Shown: positions 42,988-52,083, numbered from the stretch's first letter. The stretch is 64,000 nucleotides of DNA from Lachnospiraceae bacterium (GCA_030524525.1 JAUNGI010000006.1:29307-93306); one strand, 5' to 3'. The notes: generated by a model from the letters alone, not told the origin. Numbers and translations: made by a program.

Positions 42988-44684
42988 GCTTTACATATCC
43001 GCAGCAGGAGAAGCCGGCGTTTCGTCAGGTTTCTCTTTCGGTCGAGGAAGGAAGCTTTCATGTGCTGTGCGGCCCTTCGGGGTGCGGAAAGACGACGCTG
43101 CTGCATGTTTTGAAGCGCGCCCTGCGGTCCAAGGGAACGCTGGCGGGGAAAGTGCTCTACTGCGGCAGAGAATTGGAGGGGCTTTCGGAGCGGGAGGCGG
43201 CGTCGGAGATCGGGCTGGTAAGACAGGACCCGGAGCAGCAGATCGTGACCGACAAGGTCTGGCACGAGCTGGCGTTCGGGCTGGAAAATCTGGGCGTTCC
43301 GCGGGAGAGCATTCGGCGGCGGGTCGGAGAGACGGCGAGCTTTTTCGGGATCCAGAACTGGTTCCGGCAGGAAACGGCGACGCTTTCCGGCGGACAGAAG
43401 CAGCTTTTGAATTTGGCGTCGGTCATGGCGATGCAGCCGAGACTGCTGCTGCTGGACGAGCCCACGTCGCAGCTGGACCCGATCGCGGCTTCCGACTTTT
43501 TGGCGGCGCTTTCCAGACTGCACCGGGAGCTTGGACTGACCGTTATTTTGGCGGAGCATCGGCTGGAGGAGGTGCTTCCGCTTTGCGACAGAGTCAGCGT
43601 GATGTACGAGGGAGGGCTGCTCTGTACCGGAGCGCCGAAGGAGGTCGGAAGATGGCTGACGGACGGGAGCCTGCCGTTGGAACGGGATGCGGCGGAACGG
43701 CTGTTTCTGGGCTTTCCCGCCGCCATGCGGCTGTATCGGAGGCTCGCGCCGGACGCCGGAATGTCCGGAGACATTCCGCTTTCGGTGCGGGAGGGACGCG
43801 CCTTTTTGCAGAGCGTCTGCCCGTCTCCGAAAAAGAAACGGTGGGAGACCACTCCTGTAGAATTCCCGGACGGGGAAGCCGCCGTCTCGCTGTCGGACGT
43901 CTGGTTCCGCTACGAGAAGTCCCTGCCGGACATCGTGCGCGGAGCCGGGCTGACCGTTGCCAAGGGAGAGTTTTATTGTCTGCTCGGCGGAAACGGAACG
44001 GGAAAAACGACGCTTCTGCACCTCATTGCCGGGCTGCGGCGGGCGTATCGGGGAACCGTCCGGATCTTCGGAGAAAAGCTGTCCTCGTATAAAAACAATG
44101 CGCTCTATCGGGGCGTGCTTTCGTATCTTCCGCAGGACGTGCGGACGGCGTTTGTGAAGGACACCGTAGAGGAGGATCTCCGGGCGCTGTTCGCGGCGCT
44201 TTCGCTGCCGAAGGAGACTTGGGAGGAGCGTCTGGCGGAGCTGGGGGAGCGGTTCGGAATTTCGGAGCTTTGGGGACGGCATCCATACGACCTGAGCGGC
44301 GGGGAGCAGCAAAAATGCGCGCTGGCAAAGCTGCTTGTGACGCGGCCGCGGCTCCTGCTGCTGGATGAGCCGACCAAGGGGCTGGACGCCCACGCCAAGA
44401 GGCAGCTCGGCGAACTGCTGAAAACGCTCTGCGGAGAGGGCATGACCGTGCTTTTGGTAACGCACGATATGGAATTTGCGGCGGGGTTTGCCGACCGATG
44501 CGGGCTGTTTTTTGACGGCGGTATTTTGGCGGAGGGGACTCCAAGCGAGTTCTTTGGAGAAAATCGGTTTTACACGACCGCCGCAAAGCGCATTTCCGAA
44601 GGTACCTTTCAGGGGACGGTCACCTGCGGGCAGGCGGCGGCGCTCTGGGAGGAGAACCGAAAGCTGCGGGGGAACGAAGAGTGA
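42960..44684 (+). CDS. ecfA: Fused ECF ATPase (EcfA-EcfA' in one chain)
   Basis: GTG 42960 follows AAGGAGA and overlaps ecfT by 28 bases. The 574-residue protein contains two complete ABC ATPase domains that are separate proteins in many Firmicutes. The first (about 1-230) has Walker A GPSGCGKTT (38-46), LSGGQKQLL and LLLLDEPTSQLDP. The second (about 300-530) has GGNGTGKTT, LSGGEQQKCALAK and LLLLDEPTKGLDA, with VTHD. All catalytic motifs look intact in both. It powers uptake by the ECF complex at the cytoplasmic face. Confidence 0.92.
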   Translation: MEILRVEDLSFTYPQQEKPAFRQVSLSVEEGSFHVLCGPSGCGKTTLLHVLKRALRSKGTLAGKVLYCGRELEGLSEREAASEIGLVRQDPEQQIVTDKVWHELAFGLENLGVPRESIRRRVGETASFFGIQNWFRQETATLSGGQKQLLNLASVMAMQPRLLLLDEPTSQLDPIAASDFLAALSRLHRELGLTVILAEHRLEEVLPLCDRVSVMYEGGLLCTGAPKEVGRWLTDGSLPLERDAAERLFLGFPAAMRLYRRLAPDAGMSGDIPLSVREGRAFLQSVCPSPKKKRWETTPVEFPDGEAAVSLSDVWFRYEKSLPDIVRGAGLTVAKGEFYCLLGGNGTGKTTLLHLIAGLRRAYRGTVRIFGEKLSSYKNNALYRGVLSYLPQDVRTAFVKDTVEEDLRALFAALSLPKETWEERLAELGERFGISELWGRHPYDLSGGEQQKCALAKLLVTRPRLLLLDEPTKGLDAHAKRQLGELLKTLCGEGMTVLLVTHDMEFAAGFADRCGLFFDGGILAEGTPSEFFGENRFYTTAAKRISEGTFQGTVTCGQAAALWEENRKLRGNEE

Positions 44685-45361
44685 AAAAACAATGGGTATC
44701 TTGGCTTGTTTTCTGCGGGCTGCTGCCGATGGCGGTGGTGCTTGGCACGGCGCTGTTTTCCGAAAAGCGCTATGCCGTTCTCTCGCTTGTGACGGCGGCG
44801 GGCGCGTGCGTCCCCTTTTTCCTCCGGTTTGAACGCCGGCGGCCTTCGACCCGCGAGCTTCTCGTGCTGGCGGTGATGGTCGCCATGACCGTGCTGGGAC
44901 GCGTCCTCTTTGCCCCGCTGCCCGGCTTTAAGCCGGTAACGGCGCTTGTGATCATAACGGCGCTGTCGTTCGGCGGGGAAATGGGCTTCCTGACGGGAGC
45001 CATGGGGGCGCTGATCTCGAATTTCTATTTCGGACAAGGGCCTTGGACGCCGTTTCAGATGCTTGTCTGGGGACTGCTCGGCTTTTTTGCGGGCGTTCTT
45101 GCGCCGCTTCTGAAAAGGAGCCGCGGGGCGCTTCTTGTTTACGGAGCGATTTCGGGAGCCGTATATTCGCTCCTGATGGATCTTTGGACCGTGCTTTGGT
45201 GGGACGGCGGCTTCAACGTGCCGCGCTATCTGGCGGCGCTTGCGACGGCGCTTCCCTATACGGTGCTGTATATGGTTTCCAACGTTGTGTTTTTGCTTGT
45301 GCTTGCGAAGCCGATCGGGAAAAAGCTGGAACGCATTCGAAGGAAGTATATGGAGGACTGA
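44681..45361 (+). CDS. cbrT: ECF transporter S component, CbrT-like (cobalamin)
   Basis: GTG 44681 overlaps the ATPase stop (GTGA). The 226-residue membrane protein has about six helices and the family landmarks LPGFKPVTALVIITALSFGG, NFYFGQGPWTPFQM and WGLLGFFAGVLAPLL. These match the substrate-binding S components related to CbrT, the B12-specific subunit characterised in Lactobacillus. With its own EcfT and EcfA in the same operon this is a group I-like ECF transporter. Cobalamin specificity rests on the family resemblance and on the riboswitch-like leader; a precursor such as cobinamide is also possible. Confidence 0.83.
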   Translation: MKKQWVSWLVFCGLLPMAVVLGTALFSEKRYAVLSLVTAAGACVPFFLRFERRRPSTRELLVLAVMVAMTVLGRVLFAPLPGFKPVTALVIITALSFGGEMGFLTGAMGALISNFYFGQGPWTPFQMLVWGLLGFFAGVLAPLLKRSRGALLVYGAISGAVYSLLMDLWTVLWWDGGFNVPRYLAALATALPYTVLYMVSNVVFLLVLAKPIGKKLERIRRKYMED

Positions 45362-45416
45362 GAGGAAAACCGGCGCTTCCAAGAAGCTTATCGAGCCGGC
45401 GGAAAGGAGAACGGAC

Positions 45417-46106
45417 ATGAAGGTATTGCTGGTGGAGGATGACGCGATGATCGCGTCGGGGCTTGCGTATGCCCTCGAACAGGAGGGCTATGAGGTGACG
45501 GCGGCGGGGAGCGTTTCGGAAGCGCTTGCCGCCTTGCGGCAGGGGGGCGTTTCGCTCGTGCTTTTGGACGTGGGACTGCCGGACGGGGACGGCTATGCGG
45601 TCTGCCGCGCGGCAAAGCAGGAACGGGATCTGCCGGTCATCTTTCTGACGGCGGTGGAGGACGAGGGGAACGTCGTAAAGGGGCTGGATATGGGAGCCGA
45701 CGATTACATTACGAAGCCGTTTCGCATTCGGGAGCTGCTTTCGCGCATCCGCTCGGTGATGCGGCGCTGCGAGGGCAGGACGGAGCGGGACGATCCGGCG
45801 GGAGAGCTTCGCTTCGGCGCGATCCGCATTTTTCCCCGGGAGGCAAAGGTATGGAAGGACGGACGGGACGTGCCGCTGACCGGCATGGAATACCGGCTCC
45901 TGCTCCGGCTCGCGCGGCATCCGGGACAGGTCTTTTCGCGGAACCAGCTGTTGGAAGGTATCTGGGACGTGTCCGGGGATTTTGTCAACGACAATACGCT
46001 TACGGTATATATCAAGCGTCTTCGGGAAAAGCTGGAGGACGATCCGGCGCATCCGGAGCTGATCCGAACGGTACGGGGGCTCGGCTATTGTCTGGGCGGG
46101 AAATAA
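45417..46106 (+). CDS. OmpR/PhoB-family response regulator of the second Bce-like module
   Basis: ATG 45417 follows AAAGGAGA. The 229-residue protein has a receiver domain with EDD (7-9), phospho-acceptor Asp51 (VLLDVGLPDGDG), LTAVED and Lys in TKPFRIRELL, then a winged helix ending RGLGYCLGGK. It begins 55 bases after the B12 transporter with no obvious terminator, so some read-through is possible. The partner kinase starts 10 bases downstream. The direct-repeat array at 47132-47168, upstream of the transporter genes, is its probable operator. Confidence 0.92.
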   Translation: MKVLLVEDDAMIASGLAYALEQEGYEVTAAGSVSEALAALRQGGVSLVLLDVGLPDGDGYAVCRAAKQERDLPVIFLTAVEDEGNVVKGLDMGADDYITKPFRIRELLSRIRSVMRRCEGRTERDDPAGELRFGAIRIFPREAKVWKDGRDVPLTGMEYRLLLRLARHPGQVFSRNQLLEGIWDVSGDFVNDNTLTVYIKRLREKLEDDPAHPELIRTVRGLGYCLGGK

Positions 46107-46116
46107 GGAGGCGCGC

Positions 46117-47112
46117 ATGTTAAAAAACCGGGAAATCCAAGGAATGCTCCTTTTGTCCCTGCTTCTGCTCCTGCTGTCGCTGACGCTGCTTTGGCTGACC
46201 CCGCTGCCGCCGCTTGTTTTGCTGCTCCTTCTTTGGGGGAGCCTGAACGGAGTTTTTCTTGTATATACGAGGCGGCGGTACCGGAAGATCGGCGAGCTGA
46301 CCGAATATCTCTTCCGGCTCCAAACGCAGACGCGCGCGCTCGATATCCGGGACAATGCGGAAGGTGAGCTCAGCATCCTGAAAAACGAGATCTACAAGCT
46401 GTCCGAGAAGCTTCTGCGGCAGACGGAGCTTTTGCAGGAGGATAAGCGGTTTCTGGCAAAGTCGCTCTCGGATATTTCGCATCAGCTGAAAACGCCCCTG
46501 ACCTCGCTGCTGATGATGGTGGAGCTGCTGTCGGAGGAGGGACTGCCGGAGGAAAAGCGCCGCGAATTTCTGGAGAACGTGCGGAGCGGTCTGGAACGTA
46601 TGGAGTGGCTCGTCCTTTCGCTTCTGAAGCTGTCCCGGCTCGACGCGGACGCCGTGGAGTTTCAGCGGGAGCCCCTTGACGCGTACGAGCTTTTGCTGGA
46701 AGCCGCCGCGCCGATTTCGTATCTGCCGGAGGCAAAGGGCGTCCGGCTGCTGCTGGAGCCGAGCGAGGAACCGGTGACGCTGCTGGGCGACCGGCAGTGG
46801 CTTTCGGAGGCGCTCGGAAATCTGCTGAAAAACTGTATGGAGCATACGCCGGAGGGCGGCAGCGTCACGCTGACCTACGGAGGGAACAACCTGTATACCG
46901 AGCTGCGGATCGCCGATACCGGAGAGGGCATTGCGCCCGACGATCTGCCGCACATTTTCGAACGCTTTTACCGGGGAAAAAATTCGGGCAGCCAGAGCGT
47001 GGGCATCGGGCTGGCGCTGGCAAGGGAGATCGTTTCCCGGCAGAAGGGAAAGATCACCGTGGAGAGCGCGCCCGGAAAAGGGACGGCGTTTACCGTTCGG
47101 ATCTACCGCTGA
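46117..47112 (+). CDS. Intramembrane-sensing histidine kinase, Bce-like
   Basis: The 331-residue kinase has two closely spaced N-terminal helices (about 9-27 and 32-50) with almost no extracytoplasmic loop. It continues with a short linker and a HisKA domain with His122 in SDISHQLKTPLTS. The ATPase domain has LLKNCMEHTPEGG, ADTGEGIA, FERFYRG and GIGLALAREIV. This loopless input is typical of Bce-type kinases, which read transport activity of their partner permease rather than binding the drug. The RBS is AAGGAGG. The gene order regulator, kinase, ATPase, permease matches bceRSAB. Confidence 0.92.
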   Translation: MLKNREIQGMLLLSLLLLLLSLTLLWLTPLPPLVLLLLLWGSLNGVFLVYTRRRYRKIGELTEYLFRLQTQTRALDIRDNAEGELSILKNEIYKLSEKLLRQTELLQEDKRFLAKSLSDISHQLKTPLTSLLMMVELLSEEGLPEEKRREFLENVRSGLERMEWLVLSLLKLSRLDADAVEFQREPLDAYELLLEAAAPISYLPEAKGVRLLLEPSEEPVTLLGDRQWLSEALGNLLKNCMEHTPEGGSVTLTYGGNNLYTELRIADTGEGIAPDDLPHIFERFYRGKNSGSQSVGIGLALAREIVSRQKGKITVESAPGKGTAFTVRIYR

Positions 47113-47131
47113 GACAGACGCAAAGCGTTTG

Positions 47132-47168
47132 TGACAAAATTGTCATAAAAAATGTCACCGGACTGTCA
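47132..47168 (+). promoter_or_regulatory. Candidate response-regulator operator before the transporter genes
   Basis: TGACAAAATTGTCA (47132-47145) is an inverted repeat of TGACAA. TGTCA recurs in the same orientation at 47141, 47153 and 47164, that is at roughly helical spacing. It lies 50 bases before the ABC ATPase start, where a Bce-type regulator would bind. Confidence 0.5.
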
Positions 47169-47217
47169 TTTGGAACGGATATTCTTTGGGTATCTTAGAA
47201 AGCGGAGGGGTTCGATC

Positions 47218-47928
47218 ATGGAACTTTTGAAAGTAGAACATCTGACCAAGGAGTACGGAAAGGGCGACGTCAAGGTGCGGGCGCTCGACGACGTGTCCTT
47301 CTCGGTGCAGAAAGGAGAATTTGTGGCGATCATCGGGCCCAGCGGTTCCGGAAAATCGACGCTGCTGCACCTGATCGGCGGCGTTGACCGGCCCACGTCC
47401 GGAAGGGTCTGGATCGACAATACCGATATTTATTCGCTGGACGAAACGAAGCTCGCCATTTTCCGAAGAAGGCAGATCGGGCTGATCTATCAGTTTTACA
47501 ATCTGATCCCGGTGCTGACGGTGCGGGAAAACATTACGCTGCCGTTGGAGCTGGACGGAAGAAAGGTCGAGGAGGCGTACTTTCAGGAGGTCGTGCGGAC
47601 GCTCGGACTGGAGGATCGGCTCAAGCATCTGCCGAACGAGCTTTCGGGCGGTCAGCAGCAGAGAGTCTCCATCGGACGCGCGCTGCTGCCGAATCCGGCG
47701 CTGATCCTTGCCGACGAGCCCACGGGAAATCTCGACCGGAAGACCGGCGAGGACATTATGTCGCTTTTGAAGCTGTCGCACCGGCGTTATCAGCAGACGC
47801 TGATCGTCATTACGCACGACGAAAGCATCGCCTTGCAGGCCGATCGGATGATCGCCATTGAAGACGGACGCATCACGCGGGACGAGACGATCCGCAGCGT
47901 CCATCCGTCGGGAGGTGTACGGGAATGA
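47218..47928 (+). CDS. ABC transporter ATP-binding protein, MacB/BceA type
   Basis: ATG 47218 follows GGAGGGG. The 236-residue ATPase has Walker A GPSGSGKST, Q-loop YQFYNLIP, signature LSGGQQQRVSIGRALL, Walker B LILADEPTGNLD and VITHDES. Its stop overlaps the permease start (ATGA). With the FtsX-type permease it should form a resistance or detoxification pump for cell-wall-active peptides. Expression is probably induced by the upstream two-component system through the repeats at 47132-47168. Confidence 0.93.
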   Translation: MELLKVEHLTKEYGKGDVKVRALDDVSFSVQKGEFVAIIGPSGSGKSTLLHLIGGVDRPTSGRVWIDNTDIYSLDETKLAIFRRRQIGLIYQFYNLIPVLTVRENITLPLELDGRKVEEAYFQEVVRTLGLEDRLKHLPNELSGGQQQRVSIGRALLPNPALILADEPTGNLDRKTGEDIMSLLKLSHRRYQQTLIVITHDESIALQADRMIAIEDGRITRDETIRSVHPSGGVRE

Positions 47929-50684
47929 GCCATATTATGAACCGACTGACCCGGCAGCATATGGCGGCAAGCCGCCGTCGGACCCTTGTGACAATCCTCG
48001 GCGTGATCGTGTCCGTGGCGATGATCGCCGCGGTTTCCATCGGCGCGGCTTCGTTCAAAAACATGTTCCAGCAGATGGCAATGCAGGACAGCGGCTACTG
48101 GCACGCGATGCTTTCCGACATCACGGCGGAGCAGGCCGCCCGGCTGGAAAAGGACGACAACGTCGAGAATTTGTTTTTAAGCAGGGAGCTGATGTACGGC
48201 AGGCTTGCCGACGGCATGATCCAAAACGAGGAAAAACCGTATCTTTATGTCATGGAATACGATAAGAAGGCGTTTGAGGGAATGTCGCTCAAGCTTGTGG
48301 AGGGACGCTTTGCGGAAAACGCGCAGGAGCTTGTCATTCCAAGGCACCTGCTGACAAACGGCAAGGCGGAGCTGGCGGTGGGCGATACGCTGACCGTTAC
48401 GCTCGGACGCCGCTATGTGGAGTATGCCGGGGCGGAGAGAGAATACTTGGGGCAGCGCGACGCCTACCTTGGAGGAACGGAGACGGACGAATCGGGCGAG
48501 GAAGCCCCCGCCGAGCAGTTTGAGGAGGCGGAAACGCGCACGTATACGATCGTCGGCATCGTGGAACGTCCGGGCAATTCACAGGAGGGCTATTATGCGC
48601 CCGGCTATTCCGCCTACACCTTTCTGGATTCCGACGCGCTTTCCCCGGAGGAAACGGTCAACGCAAGGCTCTTTCTGCACAAGGTCAATACGAAGCTTTA
48701 CGATCAGGTGAAGGAGCTGGCGGCGGACGCCGGGGTCCCCACGGAGGGGCTGTCCTACAACGACGACGTGCTGATGTATTACGGCGTGTCCGGGTATCGG
48801 GATTTTGTATGGACGATACGGGCGATGGAGCTGATCCTTATCGCCATCATTATGGTGGGCAGCGTTTCTCTGATCTACAACTCGTTCGCGATCTCGATCA
48901 CCGAGCGCAGCAAGCAGTTCGGAATGCTCTCCAGCGTGGGAGCCACGCGAAAGCAGAAGCGCAACGCGGTGCTCTACGAGGGCGGCGTGATCGGCGGGAT
49001 CGCCGTGCCGCTCGGCCTGCTGTTCGGCTGTCTCGGAATGGCGGTGACGTTTCGGATCGTCCGTTCTCTGCTCTCCTCGGCAAACGGCGCCGAGGTTCCG
49101 CTCCGCATCTGCGTTTCGCTTCCCACGCTTTTGGTGGCGACCGGCTTTTCGGTGCTGACGATCTTTCTTTCGGCGTATCTGCCCGCAAGGAGGGCGTCGC
49201 GGATCTCCGCCATGGAAGCCATTCGGCAGACGCAGGATATTCGCCTGACCCGGAAGGCGGTCAGGACGCCGCGCATCGTCCGGTGGCTGTTCGGGCTTCC
49301 CGGCGAGATCGCGCTGAAAAATCTGAAGCGAAACCGCAAGCGCTACCGCGCGATGGTGTTCTCCCTGCTTGTCAGTCTGGTGCTGTTTACCACCGTCGGC
49401 TCGTATGTGTATTATGTGACCAACATGTATATGATGTCCGCCGACGGCAGTCTGCCCGCCATCAGCGTTTACTTTGACACACAGACGGACGACCCGGAGC
49501 TGTTTTCTCAGCTGTGCGCCGTAAACGGCATCCGGCAGGGCGGCGCATACGATCTCTGCACGATGTCTCTGGAAATTTCCTCTGCGGTCGCGAAGCCGCT
49601 GCTGACCGAGGAGGCGGTCGAAATGCGCTGCAGACAGTTCCGGCGATGGGGCTGGGAGGAGGAACGGATCCGCGAGTACCGCAAGAAGATGGAGAGCGGA
49701 AATACGGGTTTGGATACGGGCGTGAGCATCGAACTGATCCTGATGGACGACGACGCCTATGCCGCCTATGCGGAGAAGGTCGGCGCAAAGGAGGCGCCGG
49801 AGGGAATGTTCGGCGGCATTCTGGTGAACTGGGGCAGGACAAATTCGGCCGGCGCCCTGATGGAAGCTCCCATGCTTTCCGTTTCCGCAGGGGAAACCTT
49901 ACGGCTTGCCTATGTGGAGCGGGAATATGAATATGACGAGAAGGAAGGAACGGAACGGGAACGGATCGTGCTCTCGCAGGAGATCCCCGTTTATCTGGCC
50001 GCCGAAACAAAGGAGCTTCCGTTCGGCTCGACCTATTTCTCCGTTACCGGCAGCGTGGGGCTGTATCTTCCGAAAAGTCAGTGGAAGGAGCTGGGCGGGC
50101 AGCTTCCGGAGGCGCTTCGCGACAGCGTGATCACCAACTATTATTTCTCGGTGGAGGAAGACGAGGACGAGGCGGTAGAGGAGGAAATGGAGACGATCCT
50201 GACGGCTCGGAACGCAGGGGAATATTCCCTGTATAACCGCATCGCGTCGGCGCGGGCGGACCGGCAGATGCTGCTGGCGATTTCGATCTTTGCCTACGGC
50301 TTTATTGCGCTGATCTCGCTGATCTGCGTCGCCAACCTCTGCAACACGATCTCCACGAGCTTTGCGCTCCGAAGACGCGAGTTCGCCATGCTCAAGAGCA
50401 TCGGTATGGAGCCAAGGGTGTTCCGGCGGATGATCCGCTTTGAAAGTCTGCTTTACGGCGTAAAGGCGCTGCTCTACGGAATTCCGCTGAGCCTGCTGCT
50501 GACCTACGGGCTTTACCGTACGTTTACGCACGGGGATATCTATACGCCGTTCACGCTGCCGTGGCGGATCTACGGCATCGGCGTTGCCGCGGTTCTGCTG
50601 GTCGTCTTTATCGCAATGAGCTATTCGAGTCGGAAGATCAAGGACGAATCCATTGTCGAAGGCTTGAAATCGGAAATCGAGTAA
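47925..50684 (+). CDS. FtsX-family ABC permease, Bce/Vex-like
   Basis: The 919-residue permease is translationally coupled to its ATPase. It has a first helix (about 20-42), an extracytoplasmic domain (about 45-285), three helices with the FtsX pattern (about 290-425; TERSKQFGMLSSVGATRKQK), and a second half with a further helix near 475. A large second extracytoplasmic domain (about 500-770) and a final FtsX set (about 775-905; RRREFAMLKSIGMEP) complete it. Two-FtsX permeases of this size differ from BceB, whose single large loop lies between helices 7 and 8, so drug specificity cannot be transferred. A strong terminator follows. Confidence 0.9.
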   Translation: MSHIMNRLTRQHMAASRRRTLVTILGVIVSVAMIAAVSIGAASFKNMFQQMAMQDSGYWHAMLSDITAEQAARLEKDDNVENLFLSRELMYGRLADGMIQNEEKPYLYVMEYDKKAFEGMSLKLVEGRFAENAQELVIPRHLLTNGKAELAVGDTLTVTLGRRYVEYAGAEREYLGQRDAYLGGTETDESGEEAPAEQFEEAETRTYTIVGIVERPGNSQEGYYAPGYSAYTFLDSDALSPEETVNARLFLHKVNTKLYDQVKELAADAGVPTEGLSYNDDVLMYYGVSGYRDFVWTIRAMELILIAIIMVGSVSLIYNSFAISITERSKQFGMLSSVGATRKQKRNAVLYEGGVIGGIAVPLGLLFGCLGMAVTFRIVRSLLSSANGAEVPLRICVSLPTLLVATGFSVLTIFLSAYLPARRASRISAMEAIRQTQDIRLTRKAVRTPRIVRWLFGLPGEIALKNLKRNRKRYRAMVFSLLVSLVLFTTVGSYVYYVTNMYMMSADGSLPAISVYFDTQTDDPELFSQLCAVNGIRQGGAYDLCTMSLEISSAVAKPLLTEEAVEMRCRQFRRWGWEEERIREYRKKMESGNTGLDTGVSIELILMDDDAYAAYAEKVGAKEAPEGMFGGILVNWGRTNSAGALMEAPMLSVSAGETLRLAYVEREYEYDEKEGTERERIVLSQEIPVYLAAETKELPFGSTYFSVTGSVGLYLPKSQWKELGGQLPEALRDSVITNYYFSVEEDEDEAVEEEMETILTARNAGEYSLYNRIASARADRQMLLAISIFAYGFIALISLICVANLCNTISTSFALRRREFAMLKSIGMEPRVFRRMIRFESLLYGVKALLYGIPLSLLLTYGLYRTFTHGDIYTPFTLPWRIYGIGVAAVLLVVFIAMSYSSRKIKDESIVEGLKSEIE

Positions 50685-50686
50685 CG

Positions 50687-50729
50687 AAAACCAACCGGTC
50701 GGTACCGAAAATCGACCGGTTGGTTTTTT
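50687..50729 (+). terminator. Intrinsic terminator of the second Bce-like module
   Basis: AAAACCAACCGGTCG and CGACCGGTTGGTTTT form a 15-bp perfect stem with an 11-base loop and a T-run. Confidence 0.93.
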
Positions 50730-50733
50730 GGGG

Positions 50734-50761
50734 TTTACAAGGGACGGGAATTTGTTATACT
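50734..50761 (+). promoter_or_regulatory. Promoter of the LytTR/LiaF-like pair
   Basis: TTTACA (50734-50739) and TATACT (50756-50761) with a 16-base spacer, 37 bases before ATG 50799. Confidence 0.65.
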
Positions 50762-50798
50762 GAGATCACGATACATACATAGGAATGCGAGGGAAAAG

Positions 50799-51284
50799 AT
50801 GAAGGTACGGATTGAGCTGGAGCCGGAGCTGGCGGAGGAGACGGTTGTGATCCGGTGCCGCGAGCTTTCTCCGCAGGTGCTTGCCTTGCAGGAGGAGCTG
50901 CTTTCGGGACTTCACGCGGAGCGGACGGTGCTCCTGAAAAGGACCGTACGGGGAGCGCGGGGAGAATCCGGAGAGCCGGAGGAAAAGGAATTTTATGTGC
51001 CGCTTTCGGAAATTCTCTTTTTCGAGACCGAAAACAGGACGGTGCAGGCGCATACCCGGACGGAGATGTACCAGACCGAGCGGAAGCTTTACGAGCTGGA
51101 GGAGGAACTTCCGGGCAGCTTTATGCGCATCTCCAAGTCCTCGATCGTCAACCTGCGGCAGATCTATGCGATCACCAAAAATCTGGCGGGAGCAAGCCGG
51201 ATCGAATTTTCGGGCTGCCATAAATGCGTGTATGTGTCCCGGAGCTTTTACCGGGCGCTCAGCGAGCGTCTGCGGAAGCTGTAG
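50799..51284 (+). CDS. LytTR-family DNA-binding protein
   Basis: The 161-residue protein has a short N-terminal region (about 1-60) without receiver motifs and a LytTR DNA-binding domain. The domain landmarks are FYVPLSEILFFETENRTVQAHT, LYELEEELPGSFMRISKSSIVNL and a C-terminal VSRSFYRALSERL. It is a stand-alone LytTR regulator, not a response regulator. It is followed 22 bases on by a LiaF-like membrane protein. Such pairs are common in Firmicutes, where the membrane protein may hold the regulator in check (inferred from LiaF and related pairs). Confidence 0.9.
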   Translation: MKVRIELEPELAEETVVIRCRELSPQVLALQEELLSGLHAERTVLLKRTVRGARGESGEPEEKEFYVPLSEILFFETENRTVQAHTRTEMYQTERKLYELEEELPGSFMRISKSSIVNLRQIYAITKNLAGASRIEFSGCHKCVYVSRSFYRALSERLRKL

Positions 51285-51306
51285 AAAAAAGAAAGGATGT
51301 GAAAAT

Positions 51307-52026
51307 ATGAAACGGAAAAAGGGGATCTTTTGGGGCGGCGTGTTTCTGCTGGTGGCGGCGTACATCATTGTCGGAAGTCTCGGCTATTTCGGAAATTTGG
51401 GCTTTTGGACGCTCCTGTTCACGGTCTTTCTGGGCGCATGGTTTTTGCAGAGCCTGTTTCATCTCTCCTTTGGCGGGATGCTGTTTTCGCTGGCGTTTCT
51501 TGCCATCTTGTACGACGAAATGCTTTCCATCGAAGCGCTGACGCCGTGGCCGGTGCTGTTTGCGGCGCTGTTCGGCACCATCGGGCTGAATCTGATCTTC
51601 CGACGGTCAAAGTCCCGCCGTTACTGGAATTTTTCGCATAGACGGAACGATTCGGAGACCGAAAGGACCGAGGTGCTGGAAAACGACCCGAACGGCGCGC
51701 ACTTTCGCTGTTCAAAAACCTTCGGCTCCGCCGTTCGTTATGTAAAGAGCCAGCGGCTGGAACAGGTCACGCTGGAAAACGCATTCGGCAGTCTGGTGGT
51801 CTATCTGGACGAAGCGCGGCCGGCGAACGGACAGGTCAGTATCTATGCGGAGAACTCTTTCGGAAAGCTGGAGCTGTACGTTCCGAAAGCATGGAAGGTG
51901 CGGCTGCAGACCGCCGAGAGCTTTGGGCATGTGGAGGAGTTTGGAAGCGCCGCTTCGGACGGCGCGGAGCAGGCTGTCATCGTTGCGGAGACCGCGTTCG
52001 GCAGCATCGAGATCCACTATGTATAA
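51307..52026 (+). CDS. LiaF-like membrane protein
   Basis: ATG 51307 follows AAAGGATG. The 239-residue protein has about four N-terminal hydrophobic helices (to about residue 98), a polar stretch (RRSKSRRYWNFSHRRND) and a C-terminal beta-rich domain of repeated FG motifs. The repeats KTFGSAVRYV, ENAFGSLVVYL, ENSFGKLELYV, AESFGHVEEFG and ETAFGSIEIHYV are typical of LiaF/DUF2154 domains. It is encoded directly after a LytTR regulator. It probably regulates an envelope-stress response; there is no Lia kinase in the window. Confidence 0.88.
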   Translation: MKRKKGIFWGGVFLLVAAYIIVGSLGYFGNLGFWTLLFTVFLGAWFLQSLFHLSFGGMLFSLAFLAILYDEMLSIEALTPWPVLFAALFGTIGLNLIFRRSKSRRYWNFSHRRNDSETERTEVLENDPNGAHFRCSKTFGSAVRYVKSQRLEQVTLENAFGSLVVYLDEARPANGQVSIYAENSFGKLELYVPKAWKVRLQTAESFGHVEEFGSAASDGAEQAVIVAETAFGSIEIHYV

Positions 52027-52054
52027 GAAAAATACGGGAAACCCTTGAATGTAG

Positions 52055-52083
52055 TTTACAAAACCGCATAGAGGGGTTATAAT
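52055..52083 (+). promoter_or_regulatory. Promoter of the second degV gene
   Basis: TTTACA (52055-52060), 17-base spacer and perfect TATAAT (52078-52083), followed by an 84-base leader to ATG 52168. Confidence 0.8.
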
